Program-made: the position numbers and the translations under genes | Assembly: GCA_045627525.1 (NCBI GenBank) | Contig: JAZQNW010000001.1 | Location: 227,214-291,213, forward strand | Source: CAG-877 sp045627525 | Lineage (GTDB): Bacteria > Bacillota_I > Bacilli_A > RF39 > UBA660 | Length of the DNA stretch: 64,000 nt | Reading direction: 5' to 3' | Shown: positions 54,093 through 62,339 of the stretch, piece after piece | Numbering within the stretch: the first letter of the stretch is position 1 | Layout: every line of letters starts with the position of its first letter | The notes under the pieces: generated by a model | What the model saw: only the letters and a program-made list of their open reading frames with translations | What the model was told of the DNA's origin: nothing | Databases searched by the model: none

Positions 54093-55205
54093 CTACTTTC
54101 TTTCTACTTCACCATTTTTCACTTCATAAATATAAGAATTATTGTAATACTTTTTATTTATATTTTTTAAATCTGTAGTAGTTATTATACTTTGAATATC
54201 TAAACTATTAATTAAATTTAATAATTTATTTCTCTTTTTTATATCAATTTCACTAAATATATCATCTAATAATAATAATGGCATAGTACCAGACCAATTA
54301 TAAAATATTTCAATTTCTGATAATTTAAAAGCTAATACTGCTAACTTTTGTTGACCTTGAGATCCAAAATATTTTAAATCATTATCATTTAATTTAAAAT
54401 AAAAATCATCCCGATGTGGTCCGTATAAAGTCATACCATAATTTAATTCCTTCATATAATTTTTATAAAATAAATGTCGTAACTTTTTTGTTATTACCTC
54501 TTCATCAAATAAATCTATATCTATATTAGGAACATAAACTACTTTTAAACCAGATATTCCTGTTATTTCTTTAAAATAGTAATCAATCTTTTCATTAATT
54601 AAATTCAAATATTCATTACGTTTCAAATATATTTTTACTGCTTTTTCCACAAGCTTATCAGTAATAATATCCAAATATTTTTTATCAGCTATACTATTAT
54701 TAAATAATATTTTTAAATATTCATTACGTGTTTTTAGAACTTTGTTATATTCATTATAGGTAATTAAATAATCTTTAGATATTTGAGATAACTGAATATT
54801 TAACAAATTTCTCCTAACATTAGGAGAATTTTTAATTATTTCTAAATCGTCAGGTGTAAAAATAATAACATTTAAATTAGAAATATAATCAACTACTCTT
54901 CTTATTTCATTCTGATTAACTTTTAAATTTTTATTATGATCATCTATATTTACTTCTAATTTAGTTACTATCTTATTTTTTTTTACTACTCCTTTTATAA
55001 TACATTTTTTCTTATTAAATTGAATAATATTAGGATTAACACCTACTCTATGTGATTTAGTTAAAGCTAAAATCACAATAGCCTCTAAAATATTAGTTTT
55101 ACCTTGAGCATTATTTCCCACAAAAATATTCATTTTATCATAAAGTAATATATTAATATTAGAATAATTTCTAAAATTCGATAAATTAATTTTAGTTAGT
55201 TTCAT
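54093..55205 (-). CDS. recF: DNA replication and repair protein RecF
   Basis: SMC-like ABC ATPase loading RecA with RecO and RecR, 370 residues. Walker A GNNAQGKTNILEAI (about 30-43), the signature region (GSQGQQKLAVLAFKL) and Walker B LLLDDIFSEID are present. The ATG at 55205 lacks a strong ribosome binding site. It follows comK and a terminator, and likely has its own extended -10 promoter. Confidence 0.96.
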   Translation of the reverse strand: MKLTKINLSNFRNYSNINILLYDKMNIFVGNNAQGKTNILEAIVILALTKSHRVGVNPNIIQFNKKKCIIKGVVKKNKIVTKLEVNIDDHNKNLKVNQNEIRRVVDYISNLNVIIFTPDDLEIIKNSPNVRRNLLNIQLSQISKDYLITYNEYNKVLKTRNEYLKILFNNSIADKKYLDIITDKLVEKAVKIYLKRNEYLNLINEKIDYYFKEITGISGLKVVYVPNIDIDLFDEEVITKKLRHLFYKNYMKELNYGMTLYGPHRDDFYFKLNDNDLKYFGSQGQQKLAVLAFKLSEIEIFYNWSGTMPLLLLDDIFSEIDIKKRNKLLNLINSLDIQSIITTTDLKNINKKYYNNSYIYEVKNGEVERK

Positions 55206-55273
55206 TTAAACCCCATAAAAAAGCTCATATAATCACCTATCCCCTATTTCAGTATTCCTATACACACGTATTT

Positions 55274-55282
55274 ATTATACCA
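55274..55282 (-). promoter_or_regulatory. Putative extended -10 promoter for recF-gyrB-gyrA
   Basis: TGGTATAAT (TG-n-TATAAT) with no clear -35, about 60 nt upstream of recF and just after the comK terminator. Confidence 0.5.
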
Positions 55283-55304
55283 CAAGAAGGCAACTAAAGC
55301 ACTA

Positions 55305-55331
55305 AAAAATAGTTTTTTCAAACTATTTTTT
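55305..55331 (-). terminator. Intrinsic terminator of the comK-like gene
   Basis: AAATAGTTT/AAACTATTT stem with a GAAA-like loop and T6 on the minus strand, 8 nt after the stop. Confidence 0.85.
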
Positions 55332-55338
55332 TCATATT

Positions 55339-55785
55339 TTATTTTATTTTTCTATTTCTCATAATCAAATCTAATCTAGATGCTCGTGATATTTGATTTT
55401 CTATTGTTCTATAAGAACAAGGAACTATTAATTCTTTATTATTATCAAAGATAATTTTAGTATTATAAGAATCTATTTTTAAAAACTTTTTTACTCTTTT
55501 TAAAGAAATCCAAACACAATCATCAGCTTGTGGTGATGTTGTAGGAAATGCTATTAAATTATCAGTATCTTCAATTATTATAGGAACTTTATATTCTGCT
55601 CCTAATATATCTTTAGCACTATCCTTTCTACCATTATATGTACTCCCAAAATATTTACAACTTTCTTCCATTATTTTAAATGGTATTTCGTTAATAATAT
55701 AACGATCTTCATCTTCATAAATTAAACTACTTTCTTTTTCATTAGGAACAATTGCTAATGTTCCCTTATTAAATTCATATTTCAT
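55339..55785 (-). CDS. comK: ComK-family competence transcription factor, short form
   Basis: A 148-residue protein starting at ATG 55785 behind GGGGG. It aligns by eye to Bacillus ComK over most of its length: KGTLAIVPNE, then CKYFGSTYNGRKDSAKDILG, VPIIIEDTDNLIAFPTTSP, CVWISLKRVKKF and SYRTIENQISRA. It ends about 35-40 residues before the Bacillus protein (192), so it lacks the C-terminal FMLYP-type segment used for MecA/ClpC-directed proteolysis. It occupies the dnaN-recF gap where rlbA (yaaA) normally lies. Likely DNA-binding regulator; the regulon is unknown. Confidence 0.88.
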   Translation of the reverse strand: MKYEFNKGTLAIVPNEKESSLIYEDEDRYIINEIPFKIMEESCKYFGSTYNGRKDSAKDILGAEYKVPIIIEDTDNLIAFPTTSPQADDCVWISLKRVKKFLKIDSYNTKIIFDNNKELIVPCSYRTIENQISRASRLDLIMRNRKIK

Positions 55786-55871
55786 AATATTCCCCCTATA
55801 AAAACTTTTTTTCGTTTTCAACCAAAATATAACAAATAATTTTATCGAAATTTGTCATTTTTTAGGGAAAA

Positions 55872-55903
55872 AACAAAAAAATAGAAGATTTTTATCTTCT
55901 ATT
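55872..55903 (-). terminator. Intrinsic terminator of dnaN
   Basis: AATAGAAGA/TCTTCTATT stem (55880-55903), T7 on the minus strand, about 32 nt after the dnaN stop. Confidence 0.85.
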
Positions 55904-55934
55904 TATATTATTATCAATTAATTATCTTGTTCCA

Positions 55935-57059
55935 TTAATAAGTTCTAATAGGTAAAACCAATTGAGTTAATGTCTCATCTTCTTTTGATTTTATTAAAAT
56001 AGGTTTAATTTCTCCTACAAAATAAATATCAACATTTTCTGTGGAAAAACTTTTTAAAGCTTCCATCATATATTTAGCACTGAAAGATATTTTAATATTT
56101 TCATTATTATTTTTAGAAATTAGCATTTTTTCTTCTACTCTACCTATTTCTGCTGAACTACTTCTTAAAATAAGAGTATCATCCATTGTTTCTAATGTAA
56201 CTATATTTTTTTCCTTATCACTTGTTAAAATACTAACACGATCTATAACATTATAAAAATCATTTAAATTAGTACTAATAACTAATAATGAATCATCAGG
56301 TAATAAATTAGATGTATTAGGATATGTTCCATTAATTAATCTTGATTCAAATTTTAAATTACCAGTTTTAAATAAAATTTTATTATTAAAAATATGTAAT
56401 TCAACTTCATTTTCATCATCACCTAATATTTTAGTAAATTCAATAATATTATGACTAGGAATAATTATATTGTAATTTTCTTCACTCTCTTTTTCTAAAG
56501 TAATAACTTTTCTAGCTAAACGATAAGAATCTGTTGAATTACATTCTAATATATTTCCTACAACATTGAAATTTATACCAGTAAGTACAGGCTTACTTTC
56601 TTCTGATGAAGATGCAAAAGCAGTTTGGCTAACAATATTTTTGAAAGTTCCAGCTTTAACACATAATTTTTTCTTACTTTCTTCTAAATTAATATTAGGA
56701 TACTCACTTTCACTAATACCATTTAAATTAAATTCACTATTTTCTGTGTAAATAAGTATTTTTAATTCATCTACTACTTCTATATTAATATATTTATCAG
56801 GTAATTTTCTTACTATATCTAAAATATATTTTCCTTGAATAATAATACTACCTTCTCTATCTATTATAAAATCATCATTTTCTGATTCAATACTAGTTTG
56901 AATAGTAATATCATTATCACTAGCAGTTAAAATAAGTTTTTTCTTTTTTAATTCAAATTTTATACCAGCTAATACTGGAATTAAGTTTTTTGTTGAGATT
57001 GCCTTAGAAACTTTATTTAAAGCATCTAATAATAATTCTTTTTTTATTGTAAATTTCAT
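55935..57059 (-). CDS. dnaN: DNA polymerase III sliding clamp subunit beta
   Basis: Ring clamp of 374 residues in three similar domains. It begins MKFTIKKELLLDALNKVSKAIS and ends with the standard QLVLPIRTY. The AAGGAA site precedes ATG 57059. It follows dnaA after a 133-nt gap that carries additional DnaA-box-like sites, as in Bacillus. Confidence 0.98.
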   Translation of the reverse strand: MKFTIKKELLLDALNKVSKAISTKNLIPVLAGIKFELKKKKLILTASDNDITIQTSIESENDDFIIDREGSIIIQGKYILDIVRKLPDKYINIEVVDELKILIYTENSEFNLNGISESEYPNINLEESKKKLCVKAGTFKNIVSQTAFASSSEESKPVLTGINFNVVGNILECNSTDSYRLARKVITLEKESEENYNIIIPSHNIIEFTKILGDDENEVELHIFNNKILFKTGNLKFESRLINGTYPNTSNLLPDDSLLVISTNLNDFYNVIDRVSILTSDKEKNIVTLETMDDTLILRSSSAEIGRVEEKMLISKNNNENIKISFSAKYMMEALKSFSTENVDIYFVGEIKPILIKSKEDETLTQLVLPIRTY

Positions 57060-57100
57060 ATATATATTCCTTCTTTCTTTTATACTATTAATATTATTAC

Positions 57101-57171
57101 TGTGGAAAAAGTGTAAAACCGTATTTTTCCTTTATTTAATAAGGATTTTATTCACAAAATATAGTGGAAAA
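57101..57171. other. DnaA-box-like sites between dnaA and dnaN
   Basis: TGTGGAAAA (57101-57109) and AGTGGAAAA (57163-57171) flank an AT-rich stretch. With the cluster upstream of dnaA this suggests the bipartite origin layout of Bacillus, or autoregulation of dnaN by DnaA. Confidence 0.5.
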
Positions 57172-57192
57172 AGTTATTAATAATCTTTATTT

Positions 57193-58557
57193 TTACACAA
57201 CTCCAATATCCTTTTTTAATTTTTCAATTATATTTGCTAAATCCTTATTAATTTTTATTTCGTTTTCTATCTTACTAACTGAATGCATAACAGTTGTATG
57301 ATCTTTTCCACCAAATTCAGTTCCTATCTTAGGTAAAGATTCACTAGTCATTGTTCTACAGAGATACATAGCAATTTGTCTAGGAAAAGAAATGTTAGAA
57401 CTTCTTTTCTTACTCCTAATATCTTCAATAGAAATTTGAAAATACTCAGATACAATTCTTTGTATACGATGAATATCGTCTTTTTCACATATCCCTTTAC
57501 TAATAATATCTTTTAAAGCTTCAATAGCCAAATCCAAAGTTATTTCAGATCCACCCATAATAGCTGAATAAGCAATCAACCTAGTAATAGATCCTTCTAA
57601 TTGTCTTACATCAGTACCAACATTAGAAGCAATATACTCTATAACATCTTCTGGTATTTCTTTTTCAAAATTATTCGCAATAATCTTTTTTCTTAATATT
57701 TCCATTCTTAAAGTAAAATCTGGAGGAAATATATTAACGGTTAATCCCCAAGCAAATCTAGTTTTTAAACGATCGGCCAATAATTTTAAATCATTTGGTG
57801 ATCTATCCGATGAAATAATTATTTGCTTACTATCATTAAATAACGAATTAAATGTATTAAAAAATTCCTGTTGTGATTTTTCAGCATTACCTAGATATTG
57901 AATATCATCTATTATTAAAACATCTACATTACGATATTTTTGTTGAAAAAACTCCATATAATTAAAATTAGTACCATCTTCCCCTTTTTTTATAGCATTA
58001 ATATAATCCGTTTTAAACTGTTCACAAGGAGCGTATAAAACTTTTTTACCACTATTTTCAATTATATAATTTCCAATGGCATGCATTAAATGAGTCTTCC
58101 CTAATCCACTATTTCCATAAATAAATAAAGGATTATACATTTTACCTGGATTTTCAGCTACAGATAAAGCCGCAGCATGAGCAAATTTATTACTATTACC
58201 AACAATAAATGAATCAAAAGTATAATTTTTTATTAAATTAGAATTGACATTATCATTTTTTATAACATCACTACTAACAACCACTTCTTTTATAGGTTCA
58301 AAATCATCTATTTCTTCACTAAGAATCATTTTTAATTCATATTCAGCACCTGTAACATTTTTTAAGCAATTACTAATTAAATTACCATAATTATCAATTA
58401 AATGTTTTTTATGAATTGGCATAGGAACAACAATATATGCCTTACCGTCATTTAATTTATGTAATTTGGTATCTGCAAACCAAGTTCCATAAGCAAGAGA
58501 TGATAGTTCAGGTTTTATTTTTTCTAAAAAATTAGTCCATATAATATCGACATTCAT
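57193..58557 (-). CDS. dnaA: Chromosomal replication initiator protein DnaA
   Basis: Origin-binding AAA+ initiator, 454 residues from ATG 58557 (GGGGAG eight nt upstream; a TTG at 58575 is rejected). Domain I (about 1-80), short linker, Walker A GNSGLGKT (148-155), Walker B VLIIDDIQYL, and the C-terminal DNA-binding signature GGKDHTTVMHSVSKIE are all intact. It is divergent from rpmH across oriC. Confidence 0.99.
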   Translation of the reverse strand: MNVDIIWTNFLEKIKPELSSLAYGTWFADTKLHKLNDGKAYIVVPMPIHKKHLIDNYGNLISNCLKNVTGAEYELKMILSEEIDDFEPIKEVVVSSDVIKNDNVNSNLIKNYTFDSFIVGNSNKFAHAAALSVAENPGKMYNPLFIYGNSGLGKTHLMHAIGNYIIENSGKKVLYAPCEQFKTDYINAIKKGEDGTNFNYMEFFQQKYRNVDVLIIDDIQYLGNAEKSQQEFFNTFNSLFNDSKQIIISSDRSPNDLKLLADRLKTRFAWGLTVNIFPPDFTLRMEILRKKIIANNFEKEIPEDVIEYIASNVGTDVRQLEGSITRLIAYSAIMGGSEITLDLAIEALKDIISKGICEKDDIHRIQRIVSEYFQISIEDIRSKKRSSNISFPRQIAMYLCRTMTSESLPKIGTEFGGKDHTTVMHSVSKIENEIKINKDLANIIEKLKKDIGVV

Positions 58558-58865
58558 TCCACCATCTCCCCACAAGATAAATAAACTACCAATAATTTAA
58601 CCTAAATTGTGTAAAAAATAAACCCTTTTTTAAAAAAAAAATAAATTCACAGCTTTTCCACAATATTATCCACAAATAAAAACTTTGAAAATATTATAAA
58701 AACTAAGGTTTTCCACATTTTCCACAATTTTTTATTAACATATACATATAATTTAATTCACAATATTGTGGATTTTGTTAAAAAGGAAAAAATAAAAGAT
58801 TTTAATTGACAAAACACATATTCTATTATTATAATAATGTAGATTTATGTCTGGAGGTGGAACAA
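58558..58865. other. oriC: Chromosomal replication origin (oriC)
   Basis: AT-rich, gene-free 308 bp between divergent dnaA and rpmH. One consensus DnaA box TTATCCACA (58666-58674), three TTTTCCACA boxes (58654-58662, 58709-58717, 58718-58726; the last two are directly adjacent) and a reverse TGTGGATTT (58767-58775). T- and A-rich tracts (58727-58800) could unwind. Gene strand switches exactly here. Confidence 0.93.
58806..58835 (+). promoter_or_regulatory. Sigma-A promoter for rpmH
   Basis: TTGACA (58806-58811), 18-bp spacer, perfect TATAAT (58830-58835), at the oriC edge. Confidence 0.82.
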
Positions 58866-58988
58866 ATGAAAAGAACTTATCAACCTAATAATCGTAAGAA
58901 ATCTAAAAAATTGGGATTTTTTGCACGTAAAAAAACAAATATATTAAATCGTCGTCGCCGTAAAGGTCGTAAAGTACTTTGCAAATAA
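58866..58988 (+). CDS. rpmH: 50S ribosomal protein L34, shortened
   Basis: A 40-residue L34 beginning MKRTYQPNNRKKSKKLGF with ATG 58866 behind GGAGGTGG. Most bacterial L34 proteins have 44-46 residues; here about four residues are missing between GF and the C-terminal RRRRKGRKVL block, and the usual GFR-x-RM reads GFFARK. The frame is otherwise sound and preceded by a strong promoter. It has a terminator directly at its stop codon. Confidence 0.96.
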   Translation: MKRTYQPNNRKKSKKLGFFARKKTNILNRRRRKGRKVLCK

Positions 58989-59015
58989 ACCGCTGTTAAA
59001 TTCAGTGGTTTTTTA
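58988..59015 (+). terminator. Intrinsic terminator of rpmH
   Basis: AACCGCTG/CAGTGGTT stem with one G-U pair (58988-59010) and T6. The stem begins on the last base of the rpmH stop. Confidence 0.8.
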
Positions 59016-59041
59016 CTATAATGACTTAAAAGGAGATAAAT

Positions 59042-59395
59042 ATGAGAAAATTATATGTTGTAAAACATTCTCAAGATTTTGAAAAAATTATAAAAACAGG
59101 AAAATTCATTAAAAATAAAAGTTTTGTAATTTATTATAAAGAAAATAATCTTCCTTATAATAGGTATGGTATTTCAGTGAGTAAGAAATTAGGGAATGCA
59201 GTATATCGCAATAAATATAAAAGAAAAATAAGGGCCATAATTGATAATTATAAAAAAGACTATATAAATTCTAAAGATTATATTATAATATTAAGAAGAA
59301 GTGGAAAAGACAAGTCATACCTAGAACTTGAAAAAGATTTCACTACATTAATAAATAATATAGGAAAGGGTATATATAATGAAAAAAAACAGTAA
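59042..59395 (+). CDS. rnpA: Ribonuclease P protein component
   Basis: Protein subunit of RNase P, 117 residues. The family RNR-type motif appears as GNAVYRNKYKRKIRAII (about 50-66), preceded by RYGISVSKKLG. AAGGAG precedes ATG 59042. Classic rpmH-rnpA-yidC-khpB order. It overlaps yidC by 17 nt. Confidence 0.96.
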   Translation: MRKLYVVKHSQDFEKIIKTGKFIKNKSFVIYYKENNLPYNRYGISVSKKLGNAVYRNKYKRKIRAIIDNYKKDYINSKDYIIILRRSGKDKSYLELEKDFTTLINNIGKGIYNEKKQ

Positions 59396-60308
59396 AAAAA
59401 TAATTTTAATAATATTATTGCTATTATTAACAACAGGATGCGCAAAGAATTTAACAGATAGCAAAAATAGACCAGTAAAAAATGAAATAACAGGTCAAAA
59501 CTTAACAAAAAATATTATTTGTCAACCAACTAATAAAGTAACAATAAAGGCATATGAAAAAAATGGAGTAGAAATAAAAAAATTACCAACTTGTGATAAG
59601 TTTAAAGTTACTTCTGGTAAATATGAAGGTCTTTGGACTAGTATATTTGTAAAACCATTATCATTTTTATTACTATTAGTTGGTAGAAAATTAGGAAATT
59701 ATGCTATATCACTAATAATTTTAAGTTTATTAATTAGATTAATAGCTTTTCCAGTTACAAAGAAAACAGCAATGCAATCAGAATTAATGAAAAAAGCTCA
59801 ACCAGAATTAGATAAATTGCAAAAAAAATATAAAGGTAAAACCGACCAAGAATCAATAATGAAACAAAATCAAGAAATGATGATGATATACAAAAAATAC
59901 GATATCAATCCTCTATCTGGTTGTTTATTTGCATTTTTACAATTACCATTATTTTTAGCATTTTTTGAAGCAATTCAAAGAACACCAGCAATATTTGAAG
60001 ATAAATTTTTAGCATTACAACTTGGTACAACACCATCTATTGGAATAGGTACAAATGGTTGGTATGCTTATGCAATATTAATTTTACTAATCGCAGCTTC
60101 AACATATTTCTCATTTAAAATGAATTCATCTGCAAATATGTCTGATCCAAATATGAAAATGATGCCAACTATGATGACAATAATGATAATTATTACAGGT
60201 ATCTTTATGCCATCGGGTTTAGGAATATATTGGGTAACATCAAATTTATTCACTATAGTTCAAAATTTTATAGTTAAAAGGAGTAAAAAAGTAAATGGAA
60301 AAGCATAA
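59379..60308 (+). CDS. yidC: Membrane protein insertase YidC/OxaI, lipoprotein form
   Basis: Insertase of 309 residues. A lipoprotein signal ends with LTTGC (Cys21), as in Bacillus SpoIIIJ/YqjG. The extracytoplasmic segment is about 60 residues, then five membrane spans. The conserved hydrophilic-groove Arg is in LIRLIAFPVTKKTAMQ, and the SGCLFAFLQLPLFLAFFEAI span is typical. Overlaps rnpA and khpB on each side (17 and 14 nt). Single YidC in this window; whether a second exists elsewhere is unknown. Confidence 0.96.
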   Translation: MKKNSKKIILIILLLLLTTGCAKNLTDSKNRPVKNEITGQNLTKNIICQPTNKVTIKAYEKNGVEIKKLPTCDKFKVTSGKYEGLWTSIFVKPLSFLLLLVGRKLGNYAISLIILSLLIRLIAFPVTKKTAMQSELMKKAQPELDKLQKKYKGKTDQESIMKQNQEMMMIYKKYDINPLSGCLFAFLQLPLFLAFFEAIQRTPAIFEDKFLALQLGTTPSIGIGTNGWYAYAILILLIAASTYFSFKMNSSANMSDPNMKMMPTMMTIMIIITGIFMPSGLGIYWVTSNLFTIVQNFIVKRSKKVNGKA

Positions 60309-60909
60309 ATATATTGGAAAAACAAAAGAAGAAGCAATCACAAATGCTAAAATTGCATTAGAGGAAACTGAAGAAAATTTAATAATAAAAGAATTAGAAG
60401 AAGTAAAAGGTGGTTTATTTAAAAGTAAAAAAGTAGAAATCGAAGTAATAGAACGTAGAGAAGTAGTTAAATATATTAAAGAGTATTTAAATAAACTAAT
60501 TAAAATGATGGGATTATCAGCAAACATTGAAATCAAAAATAAAAATGAAGTTCCAACATATACAATATATTCAGAAAATGATGGATTATTAATAGGTAAA
60601 AATGGAAAAAATTTAAAAGCTTTATCCATTATAACTAGTCAACATTTACTAAATGAATTAGGTGTAACATTTAAATTTGTAATAGACATTAATTCATATA
60701 AAGAAAAACATGAGAAGTCATTAGAATACTTAGCAAAAAAAATAGCAAGAGAAGTAGCAGCATCTAAAATTGAAGTAAAATTAGATTCAATGAATTCATA
60801 TGAACGTAGAATAATTCATAATGCCTTAACTAATAATAAAAAAGTATATACCGAAAGTGAAGGCGAAGAACCTAATCGTTACGTAGTTGTAAAACCAAAA
60901 GAAGATTAA
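60295..60909 (+). CDS. khpB: RNA-binding protein KhpB (Jag/EloR)
   Basis: A 204-residue protein with an N-terminal Jag domain (YIGKTKEEAITNAKIALEET), a KH domain whose GxxG loop is in LIGKNGKNLKALSII (about 100-114), and an R3H domain (MNSYERRIIHNAL). In other Firmicutes it works with KhpA in RNA binding and cell elongation. AAGGAG precedes ATG 60295. The stop lies in the loop of its own terminator. Confidence 0.95.
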   Translation: MEKHKYIGKTKEEAITNAKIALEETEENLIIKELEEVKGGLFKSKKVEIEVIERREVVKYIKEYLNKLIKMMGLSANIEIKNKNEVPTYTIYSENDGLLIGKNGKNLKALSIITSQHLLNELGVTFKFVIDINSYKEKHEKSLEYLAKKIAREVAASKIEVKLDSMNSYERRIIHNALTNNKKVYTESEGEEPNRYVVVKPKED

Positions 60910-60924
60910 GTCTTCTTTTTCTTT
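60897..60924 (+). terminator. Intrinsic terminator of rnpA-yidC-khpB, stop codon in loop
   Basis: AAAAGAAGA/TCTTCTTTT stem (60897-60919) with TTAAG loop holding the khpB stop (60907-60909), then a T-rich tail. Confidence 0.85.
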
Positions 60925-60951
60925 TCAAATACATTTAAATTATGCTATAAT
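60923..60951 (+). promoter_or_regulatory. Extended -10 promoter for mnmE-mnmG
   Basis: TG-C-TATAAT (60943-60951) with a weak TTTCAA -35 at 17 bp (60923-60928). The -35 overlaps the khpB terminator tail. Confidence 0.6.
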
Positions 60952-60977
60952 ATGTGAAGAAAAAAGGGAGTGATATC

Positions 60978-62327
60978 ATGAATGATACAATTGTTGCTAT
61001 TTCAACAGCATTAGGAGTAGGTGCAATATCAATAGTAAGACTTAGTGGAAAAGATGCAATATCAATAGCTAATACATGTTTTAAAGGTAAAAATCTAACA
61101 AAAGTAAATAGCCATACAATAAACTATGGTTATATAGAAGATAACAATGAAATAATAGATGAAGTTCTAGTATCAGTTATGAAAGCTCCAAAAACATTTA
61201 CCACAGAAGATATAGTTGAAATAAATTGCCATGGTGGAATAATACCAACAAAAAAAGTATTAGAGGTAATATTAAATAAAGGAGCTAGATTAGCAGAACC
61301 TGGAGAATTTACAAAAAGGGCATTTTTAAATGGTCGTATTGATTTAATTGAAAGCGAAGCAGTAATGGATATGATTGATAGTAAAAGTGAAGAAGCTAGA
61401 AAATTAGCTCTTTCCCAAATAAAAGGATCAACATCTATATTAATAGAAGATTTTAGAGAGGATTTACTTCAATTATTATCTTCAATAGAAGTAAATATAG
61501 ATTATCCTGAATATCATGATATAGAAGTAGTTACCATAGAAAAAATTAAAGAAAAATTAACAGAAATGAAACAATCATTACAAAAGTTAGTTCAAGATTC
61601 AAAAAATAATGCAATAATAAAAAATGGTATAAAAACTGTAATCGTTGGTAAACCAAATGTTGGAAAGAGCAGCATTCTAAATAAATTATTGAATCAAGAA
61701 AAAGCTATTGTAACAGATATAGCTGGAACAACAAGAGATATTATAGAGGGCGATATAACAATAGATGGTATAGCATTAAATATTATAGATACAGCTGGAA
61801 TAAGACAAACAGAAGATATAGTAGAAAAAATAGGAGTAGAAAAAAGCTTATCAATGATAAATGAAGCTGATTTAATTATTGTCGTTTTAAATAATAATGA
61901 AGAATTAACAGATGAAGATAATGAAATATTAGAAAAAACAAAAAACAAACAAAGAATAATAGTAGTAAATAAAACAGATTTAGATAAAAAACTTGTTTTA
62001 CCAAATGATATAGAAATAATAGAAACAAGTGCCAATACATTTAAAGGAATAGAACCTTTAAAAAATAAAATAAGAGAATTATTTGAATTAGAAAAATTAG
62101 CAACTAAAGATTATACTTACTTAAGTAATAGTAGACAAATATCTTTAGCAGAAAGAGCTTATCAAAATATAATAGAAGCAGAAAACAGTTTAAATAATAA
62201 GTTGCCTATAGATATGATAGAAATAGATTTAAAAGAATGTTTTGATACACTAGGTGAAATAATAGGTATTACATATGATGAAGAAATAATTGATAATTTA
62301 TTCAAAAATTTCTGTGTAGGAAAATAG
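60978..62327 (+). CDS. mnmE: tRNA modification GTPase MnmE
   Basis: With MnmG it makes 5-carboxymethylaminomethyl-uridine at the wobble position. 449 residues from ATG 60978 (GGGAGTGAT upstream). The N-terminal folate-binding domain (AISTALGVGAISIVRLSG), G domain with GKPNVGKS, DIAGTTRD and DTAGIRQTED, NKTD, and the C-terminal FCVGK tail bearing the catalytic Cys are present. Cotranscribed with mnmG 12 nt downstream. Confidence 0.98.
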   Translation: MNDTIVAISTALGVGAISIVRLSGKDAISIANTCFKGKNLTKVNSHTINYGYIEDNNEIIDEVLVSVMKAPKTFTTEDIVEINCHGGIIPTKKVLEVILNKGARLAEPGEFTKRAFLNGRIDLIESEAVMDMIDSKSEEARKLALSQIKGSTSILIEDFREDLLQLLSSIEVNIDYPEYHDIEVVTIEKIKEKLTEMKQSLQKLVQDSKNNAIIKNGIKTVIVGKPNVGKSSILNKLLNQEKAIVTDIAGTTRDIIEGDITIDGIALNIIDTAGIRQTEDIVEKIGVEKSLSMINEADLIIVVLNNNEELTDEDNEILEKTKNKQRIIVVNKTDLDKKLVLPNDIEIIETSANTFKGIEPLKNKIRELFELEKLATKDYTYLSNSRQISLAERAYQNIIEAENSLNNKLPIDMIEIDLKECFDTLGEIIGITYDEEIIDNLFKNFCVGK

Positions 62328-62339
62328 GAAGTGAATATT

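Noticed and set aside
59278..59508. Hydrophobic open frame antisense to rnpA/yidC
   Set aside because: Antisense shadow of the signal peptide and rnpA end, without a start signal.
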